64,000 nt of DNA from Ruegeria faecimaris. GTDB taxonomy: Bacteria; Pseudomonadota; Alphaproteobacteria; Rhodobacterales; Rhodobacteraceae. A program made the translations under genes and the position numbers. The notes beneath the pieces are model-generated. The model worked only from the letters and a program-made list of their open reading frames with translations. It was not told where the DNA came from and did not search any database. Below are positions 1 to 8,969 of the stretch, in pieces. Position 1 is the first letter of the stretch. Each line of letters starts with the position of its first letter. The stretch is taken from contig NZ_FXTE01000001.1 in assembly GCF_900182615.1 (NCBI RefSeq), positions 992,001 through 1,056,000 of the forward strand, read 5' to 3'.

Positions 1-1040
1 TTTTCGACTATGAAAACAATCTGCCGGGCCATGCTAACGGTATGGTCCTGATGGCCACGGACGCACAGGGCGACGTGATCCTGCGGCAGGTCTATTACTC
101 GATCGGTGGCGGCTTTGTTCTGACCGAGGAAGAACTGGCCCAGGGCAAGGCAACCGATGAAGGCGCACCGGTGCCCTTTCCTTTCAAATCGGCGGTCGAG
201 ATGTTGGACATGGCCAAAACCAGCGGCAAAAGCATCGCCGAGATGAAGCGCGCCAACGAGATCGCGCGCGGCTGTGCAGACAGTTTTGCCAAAGGCACCG
301 CGCGCCTCTGGCAGGTCATGAACGACTGTATCGAGCGCGGTCTGACCACCGACGGAATTCTGCCAGGCGGTTTGAACGTGCGCCGTCGCGCCAAAGGCAT
401 CTATGACGCGTTGATGGCCGAGCGTGGCATGAACCTGAACGCGCCCCACACGATCAACGACTGGATGAGCGTTTACGCCATGGCCGTAAACGAAGAAAAC
501 GCAGCTGGCGGTCAAGTGGTGACCGCCCCCACCAATGGTGCTGCCGGGGTTCTTCCAGCGGTAATGCGCTATTATCTGGACCATGTACCCGGTGCTTCAG
601 AGAACCACATCGAGGATTTCATGCTGACTGCAGCCGCTATTGGAGGGCTGGTCAAATACAACGCCTCGATCTCGGGCGCCGAGGCCGGGTGTCAGGCTGA
701 AGTCGGCAGCGCCGCAGCCATGGCTGCAGCCGGGCTGTGCGCGGTTATGGGCGGCACCCCGGAACAGGTGGAAAATGCCGCCGAGATCGCTCTCGAGCAT
801 CATCTGGGCATGACCTGTGATCCTGTCGCCGGACTGGTTCAGGTACCCTGTATCGAACGCAACGGGCTGGGTGCGATCAAGGCGGTATCAGCGGCCTCCT
901 TGGCCCTGCGCGGAGATGGTCACCATTTCGTACCACTGGACGCCGTCATCGAAACCATGCGTCAGACAGGGCATGACATGCACGAAAAATACAAGGAAAC
1001 GTCATTGGGCGGTTTGGCGGTGAACGTGCCGAATTGCTGA
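1..1040 (+). CDS. sdaA: L-serine ammonia-lyase (L-serine dehydratase), 5' end outside window
   Basis: Deaminates L-serine to pyruvate and ammonia in the cytosol using an oxygen-labile [4Fe-4S] cluster. The reading frame is open from base 3 and runs into the first bases of the window, so the true start lies upstream; the first in-frame ATG (42) is internal. What is visible is the end of the beta domain (a PGHANGM segment) and the whole alpha domain, including GAEAGCQAEVGSA and the MTCDPVAGLVQVPC segment, which carry cysteines expected to ligate the cluster. The final residues are the usual short C-terminal tail. The GFA-family gene follows after 16 nt on the same strand, so the two may be cotranscribed. 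Family assignment is secure from the alpha-domain motifs. Confidence 0.95.
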   Translation, partial: FDYENNLPGHANGMVLMATDAQGDVILRQVYYSIGGGFVLTEEELAQGKATDEGAPVPFPFKSAVEMLDMAKTSGKSIAEMKRANEIARGCADSFAKGTARLWQVMNDCIERGLTTDGILPGGLNVRRRAKGIYDALMAERGMNLNAPHTINDWMSVYAMAVNEENAAGGQVVTAPTNGAAGVLPAVMRYYLDHVPGASENHIEDFMLTAAAIGGLVKYNASISGAEAGCQAEVGSAAAMAAAGLCAVMGGTPEQVENAAEIALEHHLGMTCDPVAGLVQVPCIERNGLGAIKAVSAASLALRGDGHHFVPLDAVIETMRQTGHDMHEKYKETSLGGLAVNVPNC

Positions 1041-1056
1041 AACAAAGCGGGGAAGC

Positions 1057-1476
1057 ATGATGGATGGCCATTGTCTTTGCGGTAAAGTTTCATTTCAGGT
1101 GGACCCGCCTGTTCTGTCCTGTGTAACCTGCCACTGCGACAGTTGCCGCAGACAATGCGCGGCCCCGATGACGGCCTATTTCGGGATCCGCGATGGACAG
1201 TTGAAATGGACGGGCCAGGCACCAAAGACATTCGCATCCTCACCCGGCGTAGAACGCAGCTTTTGTCCTGATTGCGGCTCGCCGATCTCATTCCGGTCTG
1301 CGTCCATGTCCGGCATAATGCACCTCTACGTGGCCCTTCTGAAGGACCCCAACCAGTTGCAGCCAACACTGCATGTCGCGCATGAGGAAAAGCTGGACTG
1401 GTTGCAAATGGATGACGGGCTGCCGATCTGTATCGGCCCGGACTACACCAAGATGCAGCCTTTGCCTGAAACCTAG
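1057..1476 (+). CDS. GFA family (glutathione-dependent formaldehyde-activating enzyme-like) zinc protein
   Basis: A 139-aa protein of the GFA/CENP-V fold. The zinc-binding cysteines are visible in order: CLCG near residue 6, the CVTCHCDSC cluster at about residues 22-30 and CPDCGSP around residue 72. Members were named after a formaldehyde-glutathione adduct former, but most, including short stand-alone ones like this, have no proven substrate, so no reaction is claimed. Two adjacent ATGs (1057, 1060) follow a GGGGAAG ribosome site. It sits 16 nt after sdaA and 42 nt before a DMT transporter on the same strand; a functional link between them is not evident. Confidence 0.9.
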   Translation: MMDGHCLCGKVSFQVDPPVLSCVTCHCDSCRRQCAAPMTAYFGIRDGQLKWTGQAPKTFASSPGVERSFCPDCGSPISFRSASMSGIMHLYVALLKDPNQLQPTLHVAHEEKLDWLQMDDGLPICIGPDYTKMQPLPET

Positions 1477-1518
1477 CTTTCGCTTTCCCCTGTTCAGCCA
1501 AAGCGCTAGCGTCGCTGC

Positions 1519-2433
1519 ATGACACAGGATCGTCCCGTTTTTGGCATCGTGCTGATGCTTGGCTTTTGCGCGCTTGCACCCTTGGGGGATGCGGTCGCCA
1601 AATTACTGGGTGAAACCGTGCCGCTTGGAATGCTGGTCTTTGTCCGGTTTGCCATTCAAGCCATGTTGTTGGTTCCGCTGGTCGCCTGGACTGGCAGGCC
1701 CTGGCGCATGCAGGGGCGTATATTTCGCCTGGCTGTCATAAGAACCCTGCTGCACATCGTCGGCATCGCCGCGATGTTCTCTGCCCTGCAATACCTGCCG
1801 CTGGCCGACGCTGTGGCCATCGCCTTTGTTATGCCGTTTATCATGTTGCTTCTTGGCAAACTGGTACTAAAGGAAGAAGTCGGCAAGCGACGCCTGATTG
1901 CGTGCCTTGTGGGCTTTGGTGGTACATTGCTTGTCATTCAACCCAGCTTTGCCGAGGTCGGATATGCGGCTTTGCTTCCACTTGTCGTCGCGGTGGTGTT
2001 TGCCCTGTTCATGCTCGTGACCCGGCAAATTACAAAAGCTACAGATCCCATTGCTCTGCAGGCCGTGTCGGGCGTCATAGCTTCTGTCATCCTACTGCCT
2101 GCCCTGTTGGTGGGAACACCCGCCGGAATCTGGGAGCTGTCCCTGATTGCTCCGAATTTGGGCGATGTCTGGCTTTTGCTTGCAATCGGGCTTCTCGGCA
2201 CGGTCGCACATCTGTTCATGACCTGGTCGCTGCGATATGCACCCTCTGCAACATTGGCCCCGATGCAGTATCTCGAAATCCCAGTCGCTACGGTGTTTGG
2301 CTGGCTGATCTTTCACGACCTGCCCGACGGTGTCGCCGCTTTGGGCATCTGCATCACCATCGCTGCCGGCCTCTATGTCATTCTGCGTGAGCGGGCCAGC
2401 GCCCGGACGGCCCCGACAGAAGCGCCTGCATGA
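1519..2433 (+). CDS. DMT superfamily (EamA) inner-membrane transporter
   Basis: A 304-aa polytopic membrane protein with about ten hydrophobic segments in two EamA-type halves, typical of drug/metabolite exporters. The first half opens with GFCALAPLGDAVAKLLGE, a common start for this subgroup. The substrate cannot be read from sequence. Its 3' end overlaps the convergent thiN gene by 56 bp, so the two transcripts are antisense to each other at their ends. No strong ribosome-binding site precedes the ATG. Confidence 0.88.
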   Translation: MTQDRPVFGIVLMLGFCALAPLGDAVAKLLGETVPLGMLVFVRFAIQAMLLVPLVAWTGRPWRMQGRIFRLAVIRTLLHIVGIAAMFSALQYLPLADAVAIAFVMPFIMLLLGKLVLKEEVGKRRLIACLVGFGGTLLVIQPSFAEVGYAALLPLVVAVVFALFMLVTRQITKATDPIALQAVSGVIASVILLPALLVGTPAGIWELSLIAPNLGDVWLLLAIGLLGTVAHLFMTWSLRYAPSATLAPMQYLEIPVATVFGWLIFHDLPDGVAALGICITIAAGLYVILRERASARTAPTEAPA

Positions 2434-3085
2434 CCTGATCCAGCATCGCCCTGGGAAACATTACCAAAAGGCCCGGCCCATCCATGCGCAATTCTACCGA
2501 GCCCAATGCGCGGTTGGACGTTCCGACAGCGCCGTTCGGCTCCATCACCAAACCGTCGATTGGCCATTCAAGGCCGCGGCTTTGCCCTGATACACGCTGT
2601 AATGGAAACAATGAAACGACATCTCGAGGCGCCATAGAAACCGAGATTTGAGGGGGTGCGTGAAAGATAATCTCACTTTCGCCAATCAGAATACAGGGCT
2701 GATCTTGCCTGCGAACCAAGACGTTGAGTGCTGCTAACTGGTGATCCAGACGCCCCCCGAGAAAACCGACCCCAATCACCAACGGCGCCTCGACACTGCG
2801 CAGGGCCTTGTCGAAATCCGTGCTGTTTTGTTCGCTAATTGGAAACAGTCGATCCAGCGGAATCTGATCTTTGTGATCCGAATCGAGCGAATCAAAATCA
2901 CCGATAACAGCGTCTGGAGTACGCCCAATTTCCAACAAACTTGCCGCCCCACCATCCGCGGCGACGGCCAACTTTGTGCGAATCAACGCCAAATCCAAAT
3001 CTTCAGGGCCAATTTGACCGCTTCCAACCAGCGTGATTGACTCTTTCGAACGTACAATTCGCGTCTTTTTCATGAGATTGATCAT
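2378..3085 (-). CDS. thiN: Thiamine pyrophosphokinase (thiamine diphosphokinase)
   Basis: Transfers pyrophosphate from ATP to thiamine, making the cofactor thiamine diphosphate. The catalytic/nucleotide segment VIGDFDSLD and the AVAADGGAASLLE motif are present, followed by the C-terminal thiamine-binding beta domain (GLEWPIDGLVMEPNGAVGTSN). Length (235 aa from this start) fits the family. Start is uncertain: ATGs at 3115, 3085 and 3073 are in frame. The region before 3085 is purine-rich (CGGAAAAA) but close, so 3073 is also possible. Convergent with the DMT gene with a 56-bp overlap. Confidence 0.9.
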   Translation of the reverse strand: MINLMKKTRIVRSKESITLVGSGQIGPEDLDLALIRTKLAVAADGGAASLLEIGRTPDAVIGDFDSLDSDHKDQIPLDRLFPISEQNSTDFDKALRSVEAPLVIGVGFLGGRLDHQLAALNVLVRRQDQPCILIGESEIIFHAPPQISVSMAPRDVVSLFPLQRVSGQSRGLEWPIDGLVMEPNGAVGTSNRALGSVELRMDGPGLLVMFPRAMLDQVMQALLSGPSGRWPAHAE

Positions 3086-3207
3086 TTTTTCCGGGTTTTG
3101 ACACATTGAGACCACAAAATGATAGGTTCATGGACGAAGTTCTGAGCCAATAGCTCTGCCCACGACCGGGCTGATGGCTCGTGTAGTTTGTAGAGGACGT
3201 ACGTCTG

Positions 3208-4803
3208 ATGGTACAGAATAACAAGGTTTTGACAGTTTCCTACGGAACCTTCTCGTGCACTTTGGAAGGATTTGACGATTCTTTTGAAACGATGAAGTCG
3301 ATTGCCGAATACTTCCGCGACCTTGCAGCGGATGACAGGTATTTTGGGTCCGAACCCCCGCAACCAGACGCCGAAATGCTGACCCGCATCGCTCAGCGAG
3401 ATGCGACGCGTAAAGTCGAAGCCAGCCAGAACGAAAACGGATTGCTTCTGCGGGCGCAAGACCGTGCCGCTTCGCCGTCCCTTTCTACCGCGCCCATGGC
3501 CCCGCCCAGTACCCCGAGTGCTCCGGCCTATACCCCTGCCCCCTCACAGTCCGCGCCCATCGCAGAGGCCGAGCCGGTAGAGGGTCGACCCGAACCCGCC
3601 GCCGATAGTATCGCCGCAAAGCTGCAACGGATCCGGGCGGTGGTCTCTCATAGCGAAGAAAACTCGGTGATCTACGCAGAGGATGAAGATTCCCCCCTGA
3701 TGAAATCCGAAACCGGCCCAACTGATGCCGTATCGGCTGCCTTTCAGGCCGGAACTCTGACCCCCACAGATCTGGCCGAATCCCCCGCGGCCGATGCTGA
3801 GGTTGAAGCGGCTCAGGAATTTGAGCCCGAACCTCAGATGGACATGCCCCCACCCGCCGCGGAAGAGGCAGAGATCGAAGGCCCGGCCCAAGAGACCCCC
3901 GCCGTGCCAGAAATTGATGTCACACCTACTGCCGACGACGTGACCACTGTCGAGGCAGAAGAGGTTTTGATTTCGGATCTGAGTGCCGAGACGGACGAAG
4001 CCGAGAGCGACGAAATCGACAATATCCTGACAGAAGACATTTCGGCGGACGCAGACGAACCTGAAGAGGTTGCCGGCTATTTGACCGAAGAAGACGAGGA
4101 AACTCTGCTTGACGAAATCGCCAGCGTCGAAGCCGTGTTATCCGCCCGTGCGTCCGAGCCTCTGCCTGAGGAACCGAACCTGGACGAGGACGTTTCTCGC
4201 CTGATGGAAAAGGCGGTCGAACAGATGGACGATCCCGCGACTGCCACTCAGCGCGAGACATATTCTCGTCTGCGCAATGCAGTGGCCGCAACCAATGCTG
4301 ATCGCGCAGATGCGCTGAACCGTAATCAGGCTCAGCAGATCAGCCCGCGCCGCCCCGAAAGCAATGTTACAACTGCCCGTCCCAAGGCAGAGCCTGCCGC
4401 TCCCCTCAAGCTGGTTGCTGAACAGCGCATCGACAATAAAGACGAGGATGAAATGGGGCCGATTTCTCCGCGCCGTGTAAAATCCAAACCGCTGGGTCTT
4501 CCGATCGAGGAAAGCGGCTTTGCGCACTATGCGCAGGAACAGGGCGCACAATCTCTGCCGGACCTGCTGGAAGCTGCGGCATCTTATCTGTCGTTCATCG
4601 AAGGCCAGGAACAATTCTCGCGCCCGCAACTGATGAACAAGATCCGTTCTCTCAAGCAGGACGATTTTAATCGCGAGGAAAGCCTGCGCTCATTCGGGCA
4701 ACTGCTGCGCGATGGGAAGATTGAGAAAGCCGGCGGAGGTCGGTTTGCGGCTTCGGACGAGATCGGGTTCCGCCCTGACGGAGATGAACGCGCCGCAGGC
4801 TGA
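3208..4803 (+). CDS. Conserved hypothetical acidic, largely disordered protein
   Basis: A 531-aa protein of unknown function. The N-terminal 65 residues look folded and conserved (VLTVSYGTFSCTLEGFDDSF then YFRDLAADDRYFG). A Pro/Ala-rich linker follows (about residues 95-135). Residues 170-330 are extremely rich in Glu, Asp, Ala and Pro, with no signal peptide or membrane segment. Two copies of ISPRR occur at residues 378-382 and 419-423. The last 90 residues (from about 430) form a likely small helical domain (LLEAAASYLSFIEGQEQFSRPQLMN then LRSFGQLLRDGKIEKAGGGRF) with the feel of a winged-helix. I recall similar proteins in Rhodobacterales, sometimes loosely labelled CheA or lipoprotein; the sequence supports neither label. 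A strong terminator follows. Confidence 0.85.
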   Translation: MVQNNKVLTVSYGTFSCTLEGFDDSFETMKSIAEYFRDLAADDRYFGSEPPQPDAEMLTRIAQRDATRKVEASQNENGLLLRAQDRAASPSLSTAPMAPPSTPSAPAYTPAPSQSAPIAEAEPVEGRPEPAADSIAAKLQRIRAVVSHSEENSVIYAEDEDSPLMKSETGPTDAVSAAFQAGTLTPTDLAESPAADAEVEAAQEFEPEPQMDMPPPAAEEAEIEGPAQETPAVPEIDVTPTADDVTTVEAEEVLISDLSAETDEAESDEIDNILTEDISADADEPEEVAGYLTEEDEETLLDEIASVEAVLSARASEPLPEEPNLDEDVSRLMEKAVEQMDDPATATQRETYSRLRNAVAATNADRADALNRNQAQQISPRRPESNVTTARPKAEPAAPLKLVAEQRIDNKDEDEMGPISPRRVKSKPLGLPIEESGFAHYAQEQGAQSLPDLLEAAASYLSFIEGQEQFSRPQLMNKIRSLKQDDFNREESLRSFGQLLRDGKIEKAGGGRFAASDEIGFRPDGDERAAG

Positions 4804-4825
4804 ATTCAAACCGAAAATAAAAAAA

Positions 4826-4853
4826 GGGCCGGAGACTAACTCCGGCCCTTTTT
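4826..4853 (+). terminator. Rho-independent terminator (bidirectional)
   Basis: A 9-bp perfect GC-rich stem (GGGCCGGAG at 4826-4834, CTCCGGCCC at 4840-4848), a 5-nt loop and a T-run at 4849-4853. An A-run lies on the other side (4818-4825), so it can also end the convergent purA-DUF2842 transcript. Confidence 0.95.
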
Positions 4854-4917
4854 CATTGGGCGATCTTTTGTGGGCAGGCGTATGAACCCGCCGCGGGATG
4901 AGCCCCGAATAGGCCGC

Positions 4918-5160
4918 TCAGTCAGAGGATCCGTTTGGATCTTCTTTTCCGACACCTTTGAAGATGAATTTGAAAGGCAGAGCCCACAAAATGCCGAGCG
5001 CTACGTATACCAGAAGTTCCAACCAAATTGGTGGCCGGTCCAACCAGTTTATCACCGTCACCACCGCAACGATATAAGCCGGCAGGCCAATCAGCAGCAG
5101 CACCATCGACCAACGACGACGCGCTTTATAGCTCAGGCCATTTTTCTGTTCGCCCGCCAT
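4918..5160 (-). CDS. DUF2842 family small inner-membrane protein
   Basis: An 80-aa protein with a short basic N-terminus (KARRRW), two hydrophobic helices at roughly residues 18-38 and 46-65 and a polar tail, as in the DUF2842 family that I recall from Rhodobacterales. Function is unknown. Its ATG overlaps the purA stop by one base (TGATG), so it is translationally coupled to purA and forms the end of that operon before the bidirectional terminator. Confidence 0.85.
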   Translation of the reverse strand: MAGEQKNGLSYKARRRWSMVLLLIGLPAYIVAVVTVINWLDRPPIWLELLVYVALGILWALPFKFIFKGVGKEDPNGSSD

Positions 5161-6455
5161 CAGTCAGCAAACGGGTCTGTCACCAAAATGGTGTCATCCC
5201 GCTCTGGGCTAGTGGACAGCAATGCAACCGGACATTCGATCAACTCTTCGACCCGACGCACATATTTGATGGCATTTGCAGGCAAGTCCGCCCAACTGCG
5301 CGCGCCTTCCGTGGATTCGCTCCAACCAGGCACCTCTTCGTAGATCGGAGTACATCGTGCCTGCTGATCGGCTGCAGTGGGAAGATAATCCAGACGTTTA
5401 CCGTCAAGGTCATAGGCAACACAGATTTTCAGCGTCTCGAATCCGTCCAGCACGTCCAACTTGGTTAGCGAAATACCGTTTACGCCACTAGTGGCACAGG
5501 TTTGGCGCACTAGACAGGCATCAAACCAGCCGCAACGCCGCTTGCGCCCAGTGGTCGTACCAAACTCGTGCCCACGCTCACCCAGACGCTGGCCATCCGC
5601 ATCATCCAATTCGGTTGGAAACGGCCCCTCACCCACACGGGTCGTGTAAGCCTTTACGATGCCAAGGACAAAATCAATCGAGCCGGGCCCGATGCCGACG
5701 CCGGTCGCCGCCTGACCGGCGATCACGTTGGACGAGGTCACAAACGGATAGGTTCCAAAGTCGATGTCCAGAAGGGCACCCTGCGCGCCTTCAAACAGAA
5801 TACGCTTACCAGCCTTGCGCTTTTCGTTCAGTACTTTCCAAACGGGTGCTGCGAAAGGCAGAATCTCGGACGCAATTTCCCTTAGCTGAGCAATCAGTGC
5901 ATCGCGGTCCACGGGTTCGATCCCCAATCCCTTGCGCAGCGGGTCATGGTGCTGCAGCGCGCGATCTACGCGTGCCTCAAGGGTCGCCTCGTCTGCTAGG
6001 TCAGCAACCCGCACAGAACGCCGCCCAACCTTATCTTCATATGCGGGGCCTATTCCCCGACCCGTGGTCCCGATCTTGGTTCCTTTGCTTGCCGCCTCTT
6101 CGCGTGCGCGGTCCAGTTCACCGTGGATGGGCAGGATCAGCGGGGTGTTCTCTGCGATCATCAGCGTTTCGGGCGATATCTCGACCCCCTGCGCCTGGAT
6201 CGTTGCGATCTCTTTCAGCAGGTGCCAGGGGTCAAGAACAACGCCATTGCCAATGACACTCAGCTTGCCGCCACGTACCACACCGGATGGCAGAGCGTGC
6301 AACTTATAGACGGCACCGTCGATTACCAACGTATGACCGGCATTATGCCCGCCTTGAAAACGCGCGATCACATCGGCCCGTTCACTGAGCCAATCGACGA
6401 TCTTGCCTTTTCCTTCGTCACCCCACTGGGCGCCGACAACAACCACATTGGCCAT
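5160..6455 (-). CDS. purA: Adenylosuccinate synthetase
   Basis: Joins IMP and aspartate, using GTP, in the first committed step to AMP. The GTP/IMP site signature ([15 protein letters not shown]) lies at residues 9-23 and the second family signature ([18 protein letters not shown]) near residue 127. At 431 aa it is full length. Start at the [15 protein letters not shown] is typical for the family. Transcribed on the minus strand with the DUF2842 gene immediately downstream. Confidence 0.98.
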   Translation of the reverse strand: MANVVVVGAQWGDEGKGKIVDWLSERADVIARFQGGHNAGHTLVIDGAVYKLHALPSGVVRGGKLSVIGNGVVLDPWHLLKEIATIQAQGVEISPETLMIAENTPLILPIHGELDRAREEAASKGTKIGTTGRGIGPAYEDKVGRRSVRVADLADEATLEARVDRALQHHDPLRKGLGIEPVDRDALIAQLREIASEILPFAAPVWKVLNEKRKAGKRILFEGAQGALLDIDFGTYPFVTSSNVIAGQAATGVGIGPGSIDFVLGIVKAYTTRVGEGPFPTELDDADGQRLGERGHEFGTTTGRKRRCGWFDACLVRQTCATSGVNGISLTKLDVLDGFETLKICVAYDLDGKRLDYLPTAADQQARCTPIYEEVPGWSESTEGARSWADLPANAIKYVRRVEELIECPVALLSTSPERDDTILVTDPFAD

Positions 6456-6570
6456 ATCTGGTCCTTTTGCGCTGAGATATCAAACCCGGCTCGTATAGCG
6501 ATGTGTCAGCGACAGGGAAACCGATAATTCGCCGCAGATCATAACCACGCTGTGCGTGGTGCCTCCGGCG

Positions 6571-6629
6571 GAGGTATTTTTGGCCAGATGAAGAGAGGAT
6601 CCCTTGCTTCATCTGGCTCAAAATACCTC
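6571..6629. repeat. Imperfect 23-bp inverted repeat, roseobacter-type intergenic element
   Basis: Arms at 6571-6593 and 6607-6629 are reverse complements at 21 of 23 positions, separated by 13 nt. A GC-rich tail (TCGCGGCTTGCCGCGG and following, to about 6670) abuts it and runs almost to the stop of the nitrile hydratase activator gene. I recall this module (a TATTTTTGGCCAGATGAAG core) between genes in many roseobacter genomes, but no second copy lies in this window. It could act as a transcript end for the nth operon. Confidence 0.75.
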
Positions 6630-6671
6630 GGGGGAGTCGCGGCTTGCCGCGGCGGGGGCAGCGCCCCTTTT

Positions 6672-7007
6672 CTAGCCATTCGACAAATGAACGGGTTCAC
6701 CATGTGGAGTCGTCAAATAGGCTTTCTCCCAATCCAACGAGACTGCAGAGACATCACTTGGGTTCGCGTCACCCATTTCGGCTAAAAAGGCCTCGAGTGT
6801 TTCCAGCCAGGCATGGAAATAGTCGTTGCCACCATTCAGCTCTTTGCTCAGACCATTGCGTTTTAGCATCTTCGAAAACCGATTGGCCCATTCCGACCAT
6901 TCGAATCGTCCCGCTTCATTCAACGCGACCGTGACCGCAAAAACCTGTGCATGCCAGGGCTCAGCGAATGCCGGCTCGGGTAATGGCTGTGCGTTACACT
7001 CACTCAT
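6672..7007 (-). CDS. Nitrile hydratase accessory (activator) protein
   Basis: A 111-aa protein homologous to the N-terminal part of the nitrile hydratase beta subunit. The segments FAEPWHAQVFAVTVALNEAG, FEWSEWANRFS and DYFHAWLETLEAFL mark the activator family, which delivers or exchanges cobalt-loaded alpha subunit during holoenzyme assembly in cobalt-type enzymes. Its start overlaps the end of the beta gene by 8 nt, placing it third in a tight alpha-beta-activator operon. Confidence 0.9.
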   Translation of the reverse strand: MSECNAQPLPEPAFAEPWHAQVFAVTVALNEAGRFEWSEWANRFSKMLKRNGLSKELNGGNDYFHAWLETLEAFLAEMGDANPSDVSAVSLDWEKAYLTTPHGEPVHLSNG

Positions 7008-7680
7008 CGGGCACCAGATAGCTTTGCCACAGATCTAATATGACCTCGTCATTTCGGTTCTCGGGATCGGCCCAAAGCTCCGAGGCCGGGAATGCAACCG
7101 CATATAATGGTTCAGGTGCCTCTCCCAGACCATGAGCATTGGAATCCGGCAAAACATGCGTCCCATGCAGGCGTAATATCCGACCGCAAGCGCCAGAAGC
7201 GTAAGATGGCAACCTGGTATGACCACCGTTTTTCAGGCGGTTGGCAGCCGGTCGTACTGTACGCACCTTTTGACCGGGATCAAACTGCACCGCGATATTC
7301 GAGGGTCGATCAGCCGGACCGCCTTTGGACAGTACGCCCTCAACCGCCCCGACTGTCAGCGCGCGGGAAGCCAAAGGATGTGAAGCATCCGTTCCTTGGC
7401 CCAAAAGGTCTTCCAAAGTCAGGACCCCCTGCTCTACCAACAGATCTGCAAGTGCTGACACCCATTTTTCGTAGTAAGAGAATCGTGCATAGTCTTTGGG
7501 CGACAGTCGTTCGCGTGCATGGCGCGAGATGTCGATATTCCATTGTCCCAGAAACCCGGCAGCCAATGTCAGTGCCAATGCGCGCCCGTGCCATTCTTCT
7601 GGGAAAATCACTGCATCTTGGGATTCGGGGATCACCGGACCGTCGCCGAACCGTCCTCCCATATCGTGAACGCGGGTCAT
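7000..7680 (-). CDS. nthB: Nitrile hydratase beta subunit
   Basis: A 226-aa structural subunit of nitrile hydratase, which hydrates nitriles to amides. The family start [16 protein letters not shown] is intact, with the helical [25 protein letters not shown] segment and a C-terminal SH3-like barrel ([27 protein letters not shown]). It overlaps the alpha gene by 4 nt (ATGA), so synthesis of the two subunits is coupled. Length and order fit cobalt enzymes of the alpha-beta-activator type. Confidence 0.95.
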   Translation of the reverse strand: MTRVHDMGGRFGDGPVIPESQDAVIFPEEWHGRALALTLAAGFLGQWNIDISRHARERLSPKDYARFSYYEKWVSALADLLVEQGVLTLEDLLGQGTDASHPLASRALTVGAVEGVLSKGGPADRPSNIAVQFDPGQKVRTVRPAANRLKNGGHTRLPSYASGACGRILRLHGTHVLPDSNAHGLGEAPEPLYAVAFPASELWADPENRNDEVILDLWQSYLVPDE

Positions 7681-8291
7681 GACGGCACCTTTGGCAGGCC
7701 GGTTCCGATCATACTGTCACGGGTCACAAGCGCGGTCAGGTCGTCTTCGGTCATCCCATCGGTGCCATCGGGGCGCATGGGTAGAACAAGATAGCGTATC
7801 TCGGCCGTTGAATCCCAAACCCGCACGGCTGTTTCATCCGCCAGAGAAACTCCGAACTCTGACAAAATTTTACGCGGCTCACGCACGGCCCGCGCACGAT
7901 AGGCATCCGATTTATACCACCCCGGTGGAATCCCCAACAAAGGCCATGGGTAGCAACTGCACAGCGTGCAAACGACCATGTTGTGGAGATCAGGGGTATT
8001 TTCGACAACAACGATATGTTCACCTTGCCGACCGTAAAAACCAAGCTTTGTCACCTCGGGCGTTGCATCCTTAAGCAGTGCTGCCTTAAAGGCCGGGTCA
8101 GTCCAGGCTTTGGCAACAACCCGGGCACCGTTCTGCGGGCCAATCTTGTTTTGGTAAGTGTCGATGATCTCATCCAAAGCGGCCGGGTCGATCAGCCCCT
8201 TGCGGGTCAGAATCGTTTCCAGCGCCTTGACGCGAAGGGCGGGTTCAGGCGGCAATAAGGCGTGCGGATGGTCGGGATCGTCATGTGGCAT
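7677..8291 (-). CDS. nthA: Nitrile hydratase alpha subunit, cobalt type
   Basis: Catalytic subunit, 204 aa. The metal-claw motif VCTLCSCY is at residues 107-114: Cys108, Cys111, Ser112 and Cys113 are the ligands, the last cysteines being oxidised after translation. The Thr after the first Cys and the Tyr after the last mark the non-corrin cobalt class; iron enzymes have Ser and Thr there. The operon contains no amidase or aldoxime dehydratase, so the natural nitrile is unknown. First gene of the operon; its promoter is not obvious between it and the divergent secG. Confidence 0.96.
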   Translation of the reverse strand: MPHDDPDHPHALLPPEPALRVKALETILTRKGLIDPAALDEIIDTYQNKIGPQNGARVVAKAWTDPAFKAALLKDATPEVTKLGFYGRQGEHIVVVENTPDLHNMVVCTLCSCYPWPLLGIPPGWYKSDAYRARAVREPRKILSEFGVSLADETAVRVWDSTAEIRYLVLPMRPDGTDGMTEDDLTALVTRDSMIGTGLPKVPS

Positions 8292-8442
8292 GGGTCGCAG
8301 CCTGCTTTACCATCCCCTTGCCTGTCCAGTCTCTTTGCTGTGATCCCGAAGATCACTTGGCGTGATGGTAACTCGTGACTTGCCCCCGGAACCAAACTTG
8401 CATAAGTACCTCGCGATACACGCCACGCTGTACAGGACCACC

Positions 8443-8808
8443 ATGGAAAACGTCGTTCTCATTATCCATCTTCTTCTGGCTTTGGGCCTGATCGCCGTCG
8501 TCCTGATGCAGCGGTCCGAAGGCGGCGGCCTTGGCATGGGTGGCGGCGGAGGCGGTGCCATGGCTGGCCGGTCGGCTGCAACAGCATTGGGCAAGGTGAC
8601 CTGGATTTTAGCCGCGTGCTTTATCGTCACTTCGATCACACTGACCATTCTGGCGGCACAAAAATCCTCGGGCAGCTCTGTGCTCGACCGGATTGGGACA
8701 CAGGCACCGGCCGCGACCGAAGAAAGCACACCGGCAATTCCGTCGGCGGATGACCTGTTGCCTCCGGCACAGGGTGACAACGCGCCTTTGATCCCGCAGG
8801 CCAACTGA
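8443..8808 (+). CDS. secG: Preprotein translocase subunit SecG
   Basis: Small subunit of the SecYEG protein-export channel in the inner membrane, 121 aa. Two hydrophobic helices (about residues 3-22 and 51-71) flank the Gly-rich loop QRSEGGGLGMGGGGGG and the AATALGKVTWILA motif, followed by a long polar tail typical of alphaproteobacterial SecG. An upstream ATG (8362) is in frame, but this start at MENVVLI, preceded by AGGA, matches the family. pyrG follows on the same strand after a hairpin. Confidence 0.95.
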   Translation: MENVVLIIHLLLALGLIAVVLMQRSEGGGLGMGGGGGGAMAGRSAATALGKVTWILAACFIVTSITLTILAAQKSSGSSVLDRIGTQAPAATEESTPAIPSADDLLPPAQGDNAPLIPQAN

Positions 8809-8830
8809 CACACAAAACCTAGAAACAGAA

Positions 8831-8863
8831 AAGAGAACTGCAACAGCATCTTGCGGTTCTCTT
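8831..8863 (+). terminator. Hairpin between secG and pyrG
   Basis: Arms AAGAGAACTGCA (8831-8842) and TGCGGTTCTCTT (8852-8863) pair over 12 positions with one G-U and a 9-nt loop. There is no real T-run after it, so it may be a weak terminator or an attenuator ahead of pyrG. Confidence 0.45.
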
Positions 8864-8969
8864 GCGCTATTGGCGCGAATCCTTTATACGTGAAGTCCCG
8901 TGATGCAGCGGTTTTTCTTGAACCGCCGGGCAGCTGATATTGACGTCTCACGGGGAGCAGCCGAAAAAC

